From: Microbacteriaceae bacterium | GTDB taxonomy: Bacteria; Actinomycetota; Actinomycetes; Actinomycetales; Microbacteriaceae | Assembly: GCA_004297935.1 (NCBI GenBank) | Contig: SCRE01000002.1 | Span: 85,874-149,873, forward strand | DNA: 64,000 bases | Reading direction: 5' to 3' | In this document: positions 27,782-36,900 of the stretch, in pieces | Layout of the letters: each line of letters opens with the position of its first letter | Position numbering within the stretch: the stretch's first letter is position 1 | Notes under the pieces: model-generated | The model's input: only the letters and a program-made list of their open reading frames with translations | What the model was told of the DNA's origin: nothing | Databases searched by the model: none | Program-made: the position numbers and the translations under genes

Positions 27782-28555
27782 ATGGCCCGGCCGAAAATTC
27801 TCGTCATCCTTCCAACACTGGGGGACCGACTTGGCTCGCTCGCCGAAACCCTGGAATCTGTGACAGCACAGCGTGCCGACGTCGAATTGACCCTGGTCGT
27901 GATCGCCCCAGCCGCGGCGACCGAGGCACGCGAACTAGCGGCTCGTTGCGGCGCCGTGGTCGTCGACGATCCGAAAGTGGGTATTTCGGCTGCAATCAAT
28001 TGCGGGCTCGATGCGCGCGATGGAGAGTCCTACTATGCCTGGATCGGTGACGACGACCTGTATCGGCCGGGTGGGTTGAAGAAGCTGAGTGACATGCTGG
28101 ACAGCGATCCGGTCGCGGTGCTCGCCTATGGCGGCTGTGAGTACATCGACCCGTCGGGACGGATACTCGCGACCAGCAATGCTGCCTGGCTTGCCAAGGG
28201 CCTGTTGGCTTGGGGTCCGGACCTGATTCCGCATCCCGGAACGATGATCCGGCTTGATGCCCTCGCTGAGATCGGCGGCTTCGACGTCGAGCTGAAATAC
28301 GCCATGGACCTTGACGCGTTCTTGAAACTGCGCAGCCACGGCCGATTCATCTGGACCAGGGAAACCGTGTCCGCGTTCCGCTGGCATCCCGATTCGTTGA
28401 CCGTGGCAAATCGACTGCACTCCAGTCGCGAGTCGGAGGCCGTGAAGACGCGACATCTACCACGCGCATTGCGACCGTTGGCGCCGCTATGGAATTATCC
28501 GGTGCGTTGGGCCTCGGCAATCGCGGCCAGGCGGGTAAGCGCGCAGGCTCACTGA
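27782..28555 (+). CDS. Glycosyltransferase family 2
   Basis: A 257-residue GT-A enzyme beginning PKILVILPTLGDRLGSLAETL. VDDPKVGISAAINCGLD and WIGDDDLYRPGG (metal-binding DDD, about residues 87-91) mark the donor site. IPHPGTMIRLDALAEIGGFD and YAMDLDAFLKL mark the acceptor and catalytic-base region. A strong AGAGGAG site lies directly before the ATG at 27782, so the open frame upstream to 27605 is not used. It lies just before gmd on the same strand, so it may add fucose or a related 6-deoxyhexose. Confidence 0.9.
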   Translation: MARPKILVILPTLGDRLGSLAETLESVTAQRADVELTLVVIAPAAATEARELAARCGAVVVDDPKVGISAAINCGLDARDGESYYAWIGDDDLYRPGGLKKLSDMLDSDPVAVLAYGGCEYIDPSGRILATSNAAWLAKGLLAWGPDLIPHPGTMIRLDALAEIGGFDVELKYAMDLDAFLKLRSHGRFIWTRETVSAFRWHPDSLTVANRLHSSRESEAVKTRHLPRALRPLAPLWNYPVRWASAIAARRVSAQAH

Positions 28556-28566
28556 ACGGGCCGCGA

Positions 28567-28572
28567 TAGACT
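28567..28572 (+). promoter_or_regulatory. gmd: Candidate -10 element of gmd
   Basis: TAGACT lies about 70 bases before the gmd start. Between them a six-codon ORF (28600-28620, ATG to TGA) sits in the predicted leader. Whether it is translated is unknown. Confidence 0.3.
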
Positions 28573-28643
28573 CGACCGTCATTGAAAAGCGGTGACTAGA
28601 TGAACCCTGCGTTTTCCTGAACGATACGGCGGAGTGAGTATTG

Positions 28644-29669
28644 ATGACTGAGGCCAGGCCGAAGCGCGCTCTTATCACCGGAATTACCGGCCAGGACGGT
28701 AGCTATCTGGCCGAACTGCTGCTGAGCAAAGGTTATGAGGTTCACGGCTTGATCCGTCGCGCGTCGACATTCAACACGGCGCGCATCGATCATCTGTACA
28801 GTGACCCGCACATCGCCGGCACGCGACTGTTCCTGCACTACGGAGACCTGAGCGACGGGTCGCGCCTCGTCACCCTTCTGAGCGCCGTGCAACCCGACGA
28901 GGTCTACAACCTGGCCGCACAATCGCACGTGAGAGTGAGCTTCGACGAACCGGAATACACAGGAGACTCGACCGGCCTGGGGACCATCCGATTGCTGGAG
29001 GCCATCCGCATGCTCGGCCTCGACTGCCGGTTCTATCAGGCGTCGAGCTCTGAGATGTTCGGAGCGACCCCGCCTCCGCAGAGCGAAGCGACACCGTTTT
29101 ACCCACGTTCGCCCTATGGTGCCGCGAAGGTGTACTCGTATTGGGTCACCCGGAACTATCGCGAGGGCTACGGCCTCTTCGCGGTGAACGGGATCCTGTT
29201 CAACCACGAATCACCTCGCCGTGGCGCGACGTTCGTCACCCGCAAGATCACGCGCGCCGTGGCGAACATCAAGGCCGGTCTCCAATCCGAGCTCTTCATG
29301 GGGAATCTGGATGCGATTCGCGATTGGGGGTACGCGCCGGAGTACGTCGAGGCGATGTGGCGCATGTTGCAGCACAACGAACCCATGGATTTCGTGGTCG
29401 CGACCGGAACCGAATACACCGTGCGCGACTTCCTCGAGTTCTCGTTCGAACATGCCGGGCTCGATTGGCGCAAATATGTGAAGTTCGACGAGCGTTATCT
29501 GCGTCCGACCGAGGTGGATGCGCTCGTCGGCGACGCCGCACGCGCGGAATCGGTGCTCGGCTGGAAGGCCGGAGTCCTCGTACCCCAGCTTGCCCGACTC
29601 ATGGTTGATTCCGACATCGAGGCGCTTGCCGTCGCCGGACGGCCATGGATCGATACCGTGGTGACGTGA
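28644..29669 (+). CDS. gmd: GDP-mannose 4,6-dehydratase (Gmd)
   Basis: Gmd dehydrates GDP-D-mannose to the 4-keto-6-deoxy sugar, used by Fcl to make GDP-L-fucose. The 341-residue SDR has [42 protein letters not shown] (active-site Ser/Glu) and the [13 protein letters not shown]yr/Lys. [17 protein letters not shown] is family-specific. The ATG at 28644 is preferred; an in-frame TTG lies three bases earlier, and GGAG sits nine bases before the ATG. The 4-keto sugar could also go to GDP-rhamnose or GDP-amino sugars, but the fcl gene next door favours fucose. Confidence 0.97.
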   Translation: MTEARPKRALITGITGQDGSYLAELLLSKGYEVHGLIRRASTFNTARIDHLYSDPHIAGTRLFLHYGDLSDGSRLVTLLSAVQPDEVYNLAAQSHVRVSFDEPEYTGDSTGLGTIRLLEAIRMLGLDCRFYQASSSEMFGATPPPQSEATPFYPRSPYGAAKVYSYWVTRNYREGYGLFAVNGILFNHESPRRGATFVTRKITRAVANIKAGLQSELFMGNLDAIRDWGYAPEYVEAMWRMLQHNEPMDFVVATGTEYTVRDFLEFSFEHAGLDWRKYVKFDERYLRPTEVDALVGDAARAESVLGWKAGVLVPQLARLMVDSDIEALAVAGRPWIDTVVT

Positions 29670-29708
29670 TGAGCATGCGCTGTCATCGGTTGATCGGCAG
29701 TCGGTCGC

Positions 29709-31262
29709 ATGAGTGCTGACGACTCGGCTGCGACGGTCAGTCGGCCTCATTCCGGCGCGCCGTATGCGCGGAAAGGTGATTCGTCCGATACCCCGATACG
29801 GCATCGCCGGTTTCGGCTCATCATGATTGCACCGGCGCTCGCACTCATCGCCCTGATGGCATGGGCGTTCGCGTCGCCCATGGGGTCCAGCCCTGACGAC
29901 GATTTTCATCTTGTGAGCATTTGGTGCGGGCAGGGCATTCGGCCCGGAATCTGCGAAGCAGCGCCTTCACCGGCCGAGCGCACCGTGCCCCAGGCCATTC
30001 TCGCAGCACCCGCGTGCTTCGAGAACAAGCCGAAGGTCAGTGCTGCGTGTCAATACCGCTCACTTGATTTCGCTCCCGGAGCCATGACGACGACAGAGCG
30101 TGGCAACTTCAGCAACAACTATCCGCCGCTCTATTACGCCGCTATGAGCGTGTTCGTGGGGCACGACATTCTGACCTCCGTCTTGGTGATGCGACTGGTC
30201 AACGTCTTGCTCTTCGTCGGGTTGACGGCGGCGCTGTTCGCCCTGCTTCCGCCACATCGAAGACCTACCCTGCTGTGGGCGTGGCTCGTCACGCTCGTGC
30301 CGCTCGGGTTGTTTCTCGTGGCATCCAATAATCCAAGCTCATGGGCGATCACCGGGATCGGCTCAGCTTGGCTGGCGTTGCTCGGCTATTTCGAATCGAC
30401 GGGATGGCGAAAGGCAGCGCTTGGTTCCGTCTTTACCTGTGCCGCGTTGATGGCCGCTGGGTCGCGTGGCGATGCTGCGATCTACGTGATCCTGAGCGTC
30501 GTGGTCGTATTGGCCATGACAATGCAGAAAGCACGACGCTACTGGATATCCGCGGTGCTTCCGATTGCCCTGTGCGTTGTCAGCCTGATCTTCTATACAT
30601 CGGCGGGTCAGTCCGTCGTCGCAGCGACCGGCCTCAACGGCGGGCCGGCTGACGAGGTTCAGCACAATCCCATTGCCGTGCTTTTCAGCGGGCTACTCAA
30701 TGTGCCCTCGATCTGGGCAGGAATATTCGGCACCTGGCCGCTCGGATGGTTCGACACCGTCATGCCGGCAATCGTGACGGTTGGGGCGGCCGGATGCTTC
30801 GTCGCAGTCGTTTTCAGTGGGCTCTCGTCTCGAGGGCGAAGGAAAACATTTGTGATCGTCGGTATCGGGCTGGTGCTCTGGTTACTGCCGACCTACGTGT
30901 TGCTGCGCAGCATGAACCTCGTCGGCACCCAGGTGCAGCCCCGGTACCTCCTGCCGCTCATCATCGTGTTCGCCGGTGTCGCGTTGCTGGACGTCGGTCG
31001 TCGCCGTCTGGCCTTCACGCGCCTGCAAACGACAATGATCGCGGTGGCGCTGAGCGCCAGCCAGGCTGCGGCGCTGTACTACGACATGCGCCGCTATGTC
31101 ACCGGCACATCGTCGACGAACTGGAACCTCGATGCCGGCATGAAATGGTGGTGGCACCTTCCGATCACACCGATGGCGATGTGCGTGGTCGGCGCACTCG
31201 CGTTTGCCTGCCTCGTTATCGTTGTGGTCAGAGAGATTGCGAAAACACATGTCTTGCGATAG
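29709..31262 (+). CDS. DUF2142 family membrane protein (copy 2)
   Basis: A 517-residue polytopic protein, paralog of the gene at 18715, with the same SSPDDDFHL motif after the first membrane helix and the same NNYPPLYYAAMSV, FLVASNNPSSWA and VQPRYLLPLIIVFAGVALL landmarks. The N-terminal 40 residues are longer and basic, cytoplasmic by the positive-inside rule. Probably a GT-C-like enzyme or carrier acting on lipid-linked sugars; not established for the family. The aminotransferase start lies inside its 3' end. Two such paralogs in one locus suggest two linkages or two polymers. Confidence 0.85.
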   Translation: MSADDSAATVSRPHSGAPYARKGDSSDTPIRHRRFRLIMIAPALALIALMAWAFASPMGSSPDDDFHLVSIWCGQGIRPGICEAAPSPAERTVPQAILAAPACFENKPKVSAACQYRSLDFAPGAMTTTERGNFSNNYPPLYYAAMSVFVGHDILTSVLVMRLVNVLLFVGLTAALFALLPPHRRPTLLWAWLVTLVPLGLFLVASNNPSSWAITGIGSAWLALLGYFESTGWRKAALGSVFTCAALMAAGSRGDAAIYVILSVVVVLAMTMQKARRYWISAVLPIALCVVSLIFYTSAGQSVVAATGLNGGPADEVQHNPIAVLFSGLLNVPSIWAGIFGTWPLGWFDTVMPAIVTVGAAGCFVAVVFSGLSSRGRRKTFVIVGIGLVLWLLPTYVLLRSMNLVGTQVQPRYLLPLIIVFAGVALLDVGRRRLAFTRLQTTMIAVALSASQAAALYYDMRRYVTGTSSTNWNLDAGMKWWWHLPITPMAMCVVGALAFACLVIVVVREIAKTHVLR

Positions 31263-32358
31263 TTCAGTACCGTTCAATGATCTTGCCCGAACGCCGCTCG
31301 ACGCCAGGCTGCAGATTGAGCGCGCGATCGCCGACGTGCTCGCCAGCGGACGGTTCGTGATGGGTCCCAACCACGCCGCGCTTGAGGATGAGCTCGCTGC
31401 CTACCTCGGGATTGGTCATGCGGTTCTTGTCGCCAATGGCACAGACGCGCTTGAGCTCGCCTTGGCGGCAGTCGGTGTGAGGTCAGGAGACTACGTTGTA
31501 ACGGTCGCCAATGCCGGCGCCTACACCAGCATCGCCACGCGGCTTCTCGGAGGAGTGCCGTTCTACGCCGATATCGATCCGTCGACGCTGTTGATGAGCG
31601 TTGCAACGTTCGAGACGGCGCTCAGCGCTCTACCGGTCGCCCCGAAAGCGGTCGTGGTGACGCACTTGTATGGCGCACTCGCCCCGGTGGCTGACATTGT
31701 GACCGTGGCGAAACGTCATGGCATTGCAATCGTTGAGGACTGTGCGCAGTCACTCGGAGCCCGAACTGATGTGGCCATGGGCGGCACGTTCGGTGACATT
31801 GCAATAACGAGCTTCTACCCGACGAAGAATCTCGGGGCGCTTGGCGATGGGGGCGCTGTGTTCACGGACAGCTCGGACCTTGCTGCCGCCGTGCGGCGAA
31901 TGCGCCAGTACGGTTGGGATTCCAAGTACCACATCTCGCATGTTCATGGGCGAAACAGCAGGATGGATGAGTTGCAGGCTGCGGTCGTGCGTGTGAAACT
32001 GCCGCTGCTCGACGGATTGAACGAACGGCGTCGCCGCATTCACGCGCGCTACGAGAGCGCCCGACCGTCGGCTGCGCAGCTCGTGAACACATCCTCGCCC
32101 GCGTTTATCGCCCATCTTGCCGTGCTCACATCCGATAGCCGTGACAGAGCACGTGACACCCTCCGCGCGGCGGGAATCGCAACGGATGTCCACTACCCGA
32201 TTCCGGATCATCAGCAGGCGTTCCCGGATTTCACGCCGGCCCCCGTCGAACTGCCCGTCACCGAGTGGGCCTCCGGTGCCGTGTTCTCCGTGCCGATGTT
32301 CCCCGAGCTGACTGATGCAGAAGTCGCCCAGGTTCGCGATGCAATCGATTCATTGTGA
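31249..32358 (+). CDS. DegT/DnrJ/EryC1/StrS aminotransferase, FdtB/QdtB-like
   Basis: A 369-residue PLP enzyme that transfers an amino group from glutamate to a keto sugar. Landmarks are VPFNDLART, ANGTDALELAL (phosphate loop), HLYGALAPV, EDCAQSLGA and the Schiff-base Lys in SFYPTKNLGALGDGG. GRNSRMDELQAA is the usual subunit-contact segment. The next gene is an FdtA-like 3,4-ketoisomerase, so the likely product is a dTDP-3-amino-3,6-dideoxyhexose (Fuc3N or Qui3N). The ATG at 31249 overlaps the DUF2142 stop and replaces an upstream in-frame codon at 31204. Confidence 0.92.
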   Translation: MSCDSSVPFNDLARTPLDARLQIERAIADVLASGRFVMGPNHAALEDELAAYLGIGHAVLVANGTDALELALAAVGVRSGDYVVTVANAGAYTSIATRLLGGVPFYADIDPSTLLMSVATFETALSALPVAPKAVVVTHLYGALAPVADIVTVAKRHGIAIVEDCAQSLGARTDVAMGGTFGDIAITSFYPTKNLGALGDGGAVFTDSSDLAAAVRRMRQYGWDSKYHISHVHGRNSRMDELQAAVVRVKLPLLDGLNERRRRIHARYESARPSAAQLVNTSSPAFIAHLAVLTSDSRDRARDTLRAAGIATDVHYPIPDHQQAFPDFTPAPVELPVTEWASGAVFSVPMFPELTDAEVAQVRDAIDSL

Positions 32359-32365
32359 TCGTGCA

Positions 32366-32782
32366 ATGACTCAACAGAACCTATCTCATGCCCGACTCGT
32401 CGAACTGGCCGAATTTCTCGACGCCAAGGGCTCCTTGGTTGTCGCGGAACTCGGCGCTCAGCTGCCCTTCGACGTGAAACGCGTGTTCGTCATATCCGGG
32501 GTGCCGGAGGGAGAACCCCGTGGCATCCACGCTCACAGAGAATGTCAGCAGTTCCTCGTGTGCGTCAGCGGCTCGGTCAAGGCGATGGTCGACGACGGTG
32601 AGCGGCGGGAGGTGCTGCGCCTTGATCGCCCCTCGCTCGGGTTGCACATGCCCGCACTCACGTGGGGGACGCAGTACGACCATTCACCCGACGCCGTGCT
32701 CTTGGTTCTCGCCTCACACCCGTATGATCCAGCCGATTACGTTCACGAATACGATGAGTTCCTAGCATTGACGGCGGTATGA
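32366..32782 (+). CDS. fdtA: dTDP-4-keto-6-deoxyglucose 3,4-ketoisomerase (FdtA/QdtA-like)
   Basis: A 138-residue cupin. Diagnostic parts are LVVAELGAQLPFDVKRVFVISGVP, then RGIHAHRECQQFLVC with the catalytic His pair, and ASHPYDPADYVHEYDEFL at the end. These match FdtA/QdtA, which move the keto group from C4 to C3 of the dTDP-sugar made by RmlB. It follows the aminotransferase by seven bases. The acetyltransferase that normally completes dTDP-Fuc3NAc or Qui3NAc is not beside them; the hexapeptide enzyme at 40183 or the methyltransferase at 34804 might modify the amine or the sugar. Whether it is the gluco- or galacto-type cannot be read by eye. Confidence 0.9.
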   Translation: MTQQNLSHARLVELAEFLDAKGSLVVAELGAQLPFDVKRVFVISGVPEGEPRGIHAHRECQQFLVCVSGSVKAMVDDGERREVLRLDRPSLGLHMPALTWGTQYDHSPDAVLLVLASHPYDPADYVHEYDEFLALTAV

Positions 32783-32912
32783 GGTCCTGCGGCAGGACTG
32801 CGAATCCCAGTGTTGGCACGGCCCAACCGCGTCTCTCGGGCGTGCCGGTTGATGAATCAATCGACCGGGCGCACCCAGCTCCGCCTCGTGAAATCCCTCT
32901 GAATCGCTGGGC

Positions 32913-32918
32913 TAGTCT
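32913..32918 (+). promoter_or_regulatory. Candidate -10 element of a leaderless ABC-flippase transcript
   Basis: TAGTCT followed by six bases (TGGTCT) and the ATG at 32925. No ribosome site is present before the ATG. Confidence 0.5.
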
Positions 32919-32924
32919 TGGTCT

Positions 32925-34736
32925 ATGTTTCGCGCCGTTCGCCGTTCTCTTGGCTTGTTGACCAGAGCTGAACTCACGAAATACATCGCCCTCGTCGCCG
33001 GTCGCGCTCTGTCAGGTCTGCTGGACGTCCTCGGTGTTGTTCTGATCGGGGTCATCGCCAGCGTTGCAACGTCCAATCTCGGAGGGACGGCGACGTCGTC
33101 TTCCGGATCGTTCATGGGAGTGTCGCTGTCATTTCTTGGACCGAACATCCTGCTGTGGCTGGGCCTGATCGTGCTGGTGATCTTCGTCGGCAAATCGGGC
33201 CTGGCGATCTATCTAACCCGGCGCCTCGCCTATCTGATCGCCGCGATCGAGAGCCGCAACGCACTGATCATCGTGACTCACGTGCTCCATGGTTCACTTG
33301 ATGATGTCAAGCGCTATTCGAAGGCTGAATTCCAGTTCGCCGTTACGGGTTCTGTCAGCGCCATGTACACTGGCCTGCTCAACAGCTTCGCGACCATCGT
33401 CAGCGAGGGCTTCCTGATGGTCGCGATCTGCGCGACATTCGTCTTCGTCTCTCCGATCACGGCGCTCTTTGCGCTGGCCTACTTCGTTGGTGTCGCCATG
33501 GTAATTCAACTCTTCCTGAGCCGGGCGCTGAAACGCGCAGGGCGCGAGATTTCGCTCGGGACCATCGAATCAACCAACGTGATCAGTGACACCCTCGACA
33601 CATTTCGCGAATTGTCTGTCATGGGCAAGCAAGACTATTTCATCGGCAGACTCGGTCGTTCGCGTTCTCGATTGGCGCGAAGCAACGCGTCGGTAGCGTT
33701 CATGTCAGGAATGCCGCGATACATCATCGAGACTTCGCTAATCGTCGGGGTCGTCGCTCTGGTCGGCGCGCAGTTCTTGAGCGGCAGCCTCGCAGCCGGC
33801 GCCGTAACAGTGGGCGTCTTCCTCGCCGGAGGAATGCGCATCACCGCGTCGCTGTTGCCGCTGCAGAATTCTTTTGCGCAGATCAAGACCCAGGTCGAGC
33901 AATCAGCGCTCGCAAGTGAGTTGCTGGACGAGTATCGTGCTCAAGCGGCGCGACCCCACGCAGCCGTTGTCGAACCCGTACAGTTGCCATCTCGTGGCGT
34001 GCCAGTGCGGATGCATTCCGTCTCCTTCACCTACCCCGGCGGTAGCAGACCTGCGCTGGAAGGCATCTCGATCGACGTTGCGCCTGGAGAATTCATCGCC
34101 GTCATCGGCCCCTCAGGAGCAGGCAAGACGACGCTGGTCGACATGTTGCTCGGGCTTGTCGCACCCGAATCTGGGACGGTCTCACTCGGAGTCGGTTCTC
34201 CGCTTGAATTGCGCCTTGCGGATCCTGGACTGGTTTCCTACGTCCCACAGAGGCCGGGCGTTGTGTCGGGATCCATCGCCGAGAACATCGCGCTGGGGGT
34301 CGCACCGGAAAAGATTGATCGACTTCGATTGGCTGAGGTGATCAAAGCGGCCTACCTGGACGAGTTCATCGACGGTCTGCCTAATGGTGCCGACACGTCA
34401 GTGGGCAAGCAGGTCAATTCGCTCAGTGGCGGCCAGATTCAACGGATCGGCCTGGCGCGGGCGCTCTACTCGAGACCCAGACTGCTCATCATGGATGAGG
34501 CGACGAGCGCCCTCGATGCGGGTTCGGAGGCGTTCATCAGTGAGGGGCTCAAGCGGCTGCACGGTGAGGTGACACTCGTCGTCGTCGCGCACCGGCTGTC
34601 CACGGTGCAACATGCCGACAACGTGTATGTCATGGAAGGCGGTCGCGTGACGGCGGAGGGCGACTTCGGCACCCTGATCGACACAGTTCCGATGGTCGCC
34701 GAATACGTGAAGCTGATGTCGTTCGACGAGCGATAA
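32925..34736 (+). CDS. ABC exporter half-transporter, PglK/MsbA-like flippase
   Basis: A 603-residue fused membrane/ATPase protein that would work as a homodimer. Six membrane segments occupy about residues 15-310. The ATPase has Walker A GPSGAGKTT (about 391-399), YVPQRPGVVSGSIAENIALG (Q-loop), the signature LSGGQIQRIGLARAL, Walker B RLLIMDEATSALD and the switch His in VVAHRLSTV. Such proteins flip lipid-linked oligosaccharides (PglK) or export lipids. In a locus that also has Wzm/Wzt it suggests a second lipid-linked glycan. Substrate is inference. Confidence 0.9.
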   Translation: MFRAVRRSLGLLTRAELTKYIALVAGRALSGLLDVLGVVLIGVIASVATSNLGGTATSSSGSFMGVSLSFLGPNILLWLGLIVLVIFVGKSGLAIYLTRRLAYLIAAIESRNALIIVTHVLHGSLDDVKRYSKAEFQFAVTGSVSAMYTGLLNSFATIVSEGFLMVAICATFVFVSPITALFALAYFVGVAMVIQLFLSRALKRAGREISLGTIESTNVISDTLDTFRELSVMGKQDYFIGRLGRSRSRLARSNASVAFMSGMPRYIIETSLIVGVVALVGAQFLSGSLAAGAVTVGVFLAGGMRITASLLPLQNSFAQIKTQVEQSALASELLDEYRAQAARPHAAVVEPVQLPSRGVPVRMHSVSFTYPGGSRPALEGISIDVAPGEFIAVIGPSGAGKTTLVDMLLGLVAPESGTVSLGVGSPLELRLADPGLVSYVPQRPGVVSGSIAENIALGVAPEKIDRLRLAEVIKAAYLDEFIDGLPNGADTSVGKQVNSLSGGQIQRIGLARALYSRPRLLIMDEATSALDAGSEAFISEGLKRLHGEVTLVVVAHRLSTVQHADNVYVMEGGRVTAEGDFGTLIDTVPMVAEYVKLMSFDER

Positions 34737-34803
34737 GGTTCATGAAGCCCGCACGTGGGGACGACCACAGTGCATGATGACACATGACGACGAAGGAGAC
34801 CTC

Positions 34804-35577
34804 ATGTCGCTCACCGCTGCGCTTGTCTATCTGGCGTCACAGGGTGCGCCCCGGCTGTCGAGCCGCGTTCTCGCCTCCAGCGGATATTCGCGCAATTTGG
34901 GCAAGCTCGGGCCACCGGGCGAGTTCACGGCGTGGGGTGCCGCCACCGCGCATCGTCAAGAGGACGCCTGGCGACCGATCGTCGAAGCCGCGAAGCGGGG
35001 GGAACCGCGTGAGGACGTTGCCGCCCTCTATTCTGCGCTTCAGCCGCTAGCGACTGGGGCAGCCAGTCTGCTCGAAGTGGGCTGTGGAGGGGGCCATAAC
35101 TCGGAACTCATCACCATGCGCTACAAGGGCATCCGCTACTCGGGGATCGACATTTCCGCTGCGATGATCGACGTAGCGAGGGCTCGGTATCCGGGCCGCG
35201 GCTTCTCGGTGGGCGACGCTTACGAACTCGCCGAGCCAGTCGATAGCCAGGACATCGTGCTCGATGGCGTCGCGCTGATCCACATGCCGGATTGGCCCAC
35301 TGCGCTTCGGGAGTACGCACGAGTGAGCGTGGGTCATGTTGTCCTGCATGGTCTTACCCTCACCGATGCCGTTCCAACCACACCGTTTGTGAAATATGCG
35401 TATGGGCAGCCCACGATGGAATTCGCGTTCAATCGCGAAGCGATACAGACTGAGTGCGAGGCGCTCGGACTCGAACTTGTCGCCTCGTTCGGTGGGCTTG
35501 ACTACGATCTGAAACACTACATCGGTGTGCCATCGGTTTCGGAAACCTGGGTGTTCCGAGTCAAGACGGCGGAGTGA
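34804..35577 (+). CDS. Class I SAM-dependent methyltransferase
   Basis: A 257-residue enzyme. The SAM site is ASLLEVGCGGGHNSELI (motif I, about residues 86-102), YSGIDISAAMIDVARARYP (motif II, with the acidic end of the second strand) and LDGVALIHMPDWPTALREYARV. AAGGAG lies just before the ATG at 34804, so the in-frame codon at 34774 is not favoured. In this setting it probably methylates a sugar, either during synthesis or as a chain end; the polymer-binding domain of Wzt would fit a methyl cap. It converges with the GT8-like gene, overlapping by 17 bases. Confidence 0.85.
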   Translation: MSLTAALVYLASQGAPRLSSRVLASSGYSRNLGKLGPPGEFTAWGAATAHRQEDAWRPIVEAAKRGEPREDVAALYSALQPLATGAASLLEVGCGGGHNSELITMRYKGIRYSGIDISAAMIDVARARYPGRGFSVGDAYELAEPVDSQDIVLDGVALIHMPDWPTALREYARVSVGHVVLHGLTLTDAVPTTPFVKYAYGQPTMEFAFNREAIQTECEALGLELVASFGGLDYDLKHYIGVPSVSETWVFRVKTAE

Positions 35578-36589
35578 GACCGGACGACCTGATGGCATTG
35601 CCGCTCGCGATCGACACGAGGTCGATGACCCATCGCTGAAAACCGAACAAGACGCCGCGAAGTCCCTTGCCGCGTCGCGCGACCCCGACGTGTGGAAGAT
35701 GCAAGCGCACCGCCCGTCGGTGACGGTCGAGACAGTGTACATAGGGCTGGTAGACGTGTTTCCGCAGCACGGAGGTCATGCTGCTGTGATACAGCAGCTG
35801 GCTGGTCACGAACCAGCGACCTCGCTCGCGTAGTCCATGAAAGTGGAAGAACGCCAGGGGCGACCGGCCGTCAACGAGCACGTCAGGCCGCCGGTTACCG
35901 ACGGCTCGCGTTGTCAGGGTGTGTCGCCCGGTGTTCCATGGAGCGAGGTCGAAGCCGGCATCGCTGAGCACCCGTACACCGTCGAATCTCGTCGGGAATT
36001 CGTCGAGGTAGCCTTGATCGGCGTATCTGCCGTCTTCAGGCGTGTCGTAGCACCAGTCGAGACAACTCTCTGCCCACCAGTCGGCGCACCCGCGACCATT
36101 CTCATCATTGCGAAATCCGACCCAGCCGACGTTGAAACGACCGTATTTCAACAGCCGGCGCTCGAGGCGCCGCGGGTAGCGGTGTTCGATGATCCCGACG
36201 GAGGCGGTCTCGAGTGCTCCAACGACGTGCGCAGGATCGTCGAAGAAATACAAATCGGCATCGAGGTAGATGGCGACGGCCGTCGGATCGCTTTGTTTGG
36301 CCTGTACGAAGCGGACGAGCTGCGGTGTACACGTGAAGATGTATTCCATTCGGGATCGCGCCGATTTCACGGTAAGCAAACGTGGTTCGTATGCTTCGAT
36401 GTCTGCGGTCGTGATCGTGTGCAGTCGGGCATCACCACAGCTGTCGAGATAGGTCTTCGTCTCGTCGTCGAGGCACAGCACCCAGATCTCGGCCGTGTCT
36501 CCGCGGGACGCGAGCGATTCGAACAGCGCGAGACCGCGAGCGAGGTAGCCGCTGTCGAAGTATGTGCAATACGCGTACGAGGCCGTCAT
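35561..36589 (-). CDS. Glycosyltransferase of GT8/GT-A type
   Basis: A 342-residue protein starting MTASYAYCTYFDSGYLARGLALFESL, which is the fold-opening strand. VAIYLDADLYFFDDP holds the DXD metal site (about residues 116-130). Further landmarks are FNVGWVGFRNDENGRG, RYADQGYLDEFP and the terminal FHFHGL. This pattern is seen in nucleotide-sugar transferases annotated as GT8-like in bacterial capsule loci. AAGAGAAC precedes the ATG at 36589; the open frame upstream to 36751 is not protein-like. Convergent with the methyltransferase. Donor unknown. Confidence 0.82.
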   Translation of the reverse strand: MTASYAYCTYFDSGYLARGLALFESLASRGDTAEIWVLCLDDETKTYLDSCGDARLHTITTADIEAYEPRLLTVKSARSRMEYIFTCTPQLVRFVQAKQSDPTAVAIYLDADLYFFDDPAHVVGALETASVGIIEHRYPRRLERRLLKYGRFNVGWVGFRNDENGRGCADWWAESCLDWCYDTPEDGRYADQGYLDEFPTRFDGVRVLSDAGFDLAPWNTGRHTLTTRAVGNRRPDVLVDGRSPLAFFHFHGLRERGRWFVTSQLLYHSSMTSVLRKHVYQPYVHCLDRHRRAVRLHLPHVGVARRGKGLRGVLFGFQRWVIDLVSIASGNAIRSSGLTPPS

Positions 36590-36900
36590 CGTTCTCTTTT
36601 CTTTGCTTCGGACTGTTGGGACTGCACCGGCCCGAACAAATCTATCGTCCATTGCGGCCGGCGAGTTCCGCCCCCGCAGGCTGGTATTGAACTGTGGGAT
36701 GGGCCGAAAGATCGCTATGAAGTCTGAGAGTTCATAAATGTGGTCGGGCACTGGTGAGACTGCCCTCTATTTTTGAATTCGGTAACTTGCCGGAAATCGC
36801 GTTCATGCAAGCGAGGGCTCGACCGCGTCGCGATTGTCGGGTGGCGGCGGTGTAACTATCTGCGAAGAGCATTCGCGTCGAACTCTGAAAGGTGTGCGGG
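36590..36900. other. Intergenic region between GT8-like gene and asnB
   Basis: This 311-base divergent spacer has lower GC than its surroundings (for example around 36760-36790) and no credible ORF. A possible asnB promoter is TTGTCG at 36834-36839, 17 bases, TATCTG at 36857-36862. AAAGG at 36888-36892 is the ribosome site of asnB. Confidence 0.35.

Noticed and set aside
28600..28620. Six-codon leader ORF before gmd as an attenuator
   Set aside because: No regulatory codon run and no terminator/antiterminator pair; kept only as a remark.
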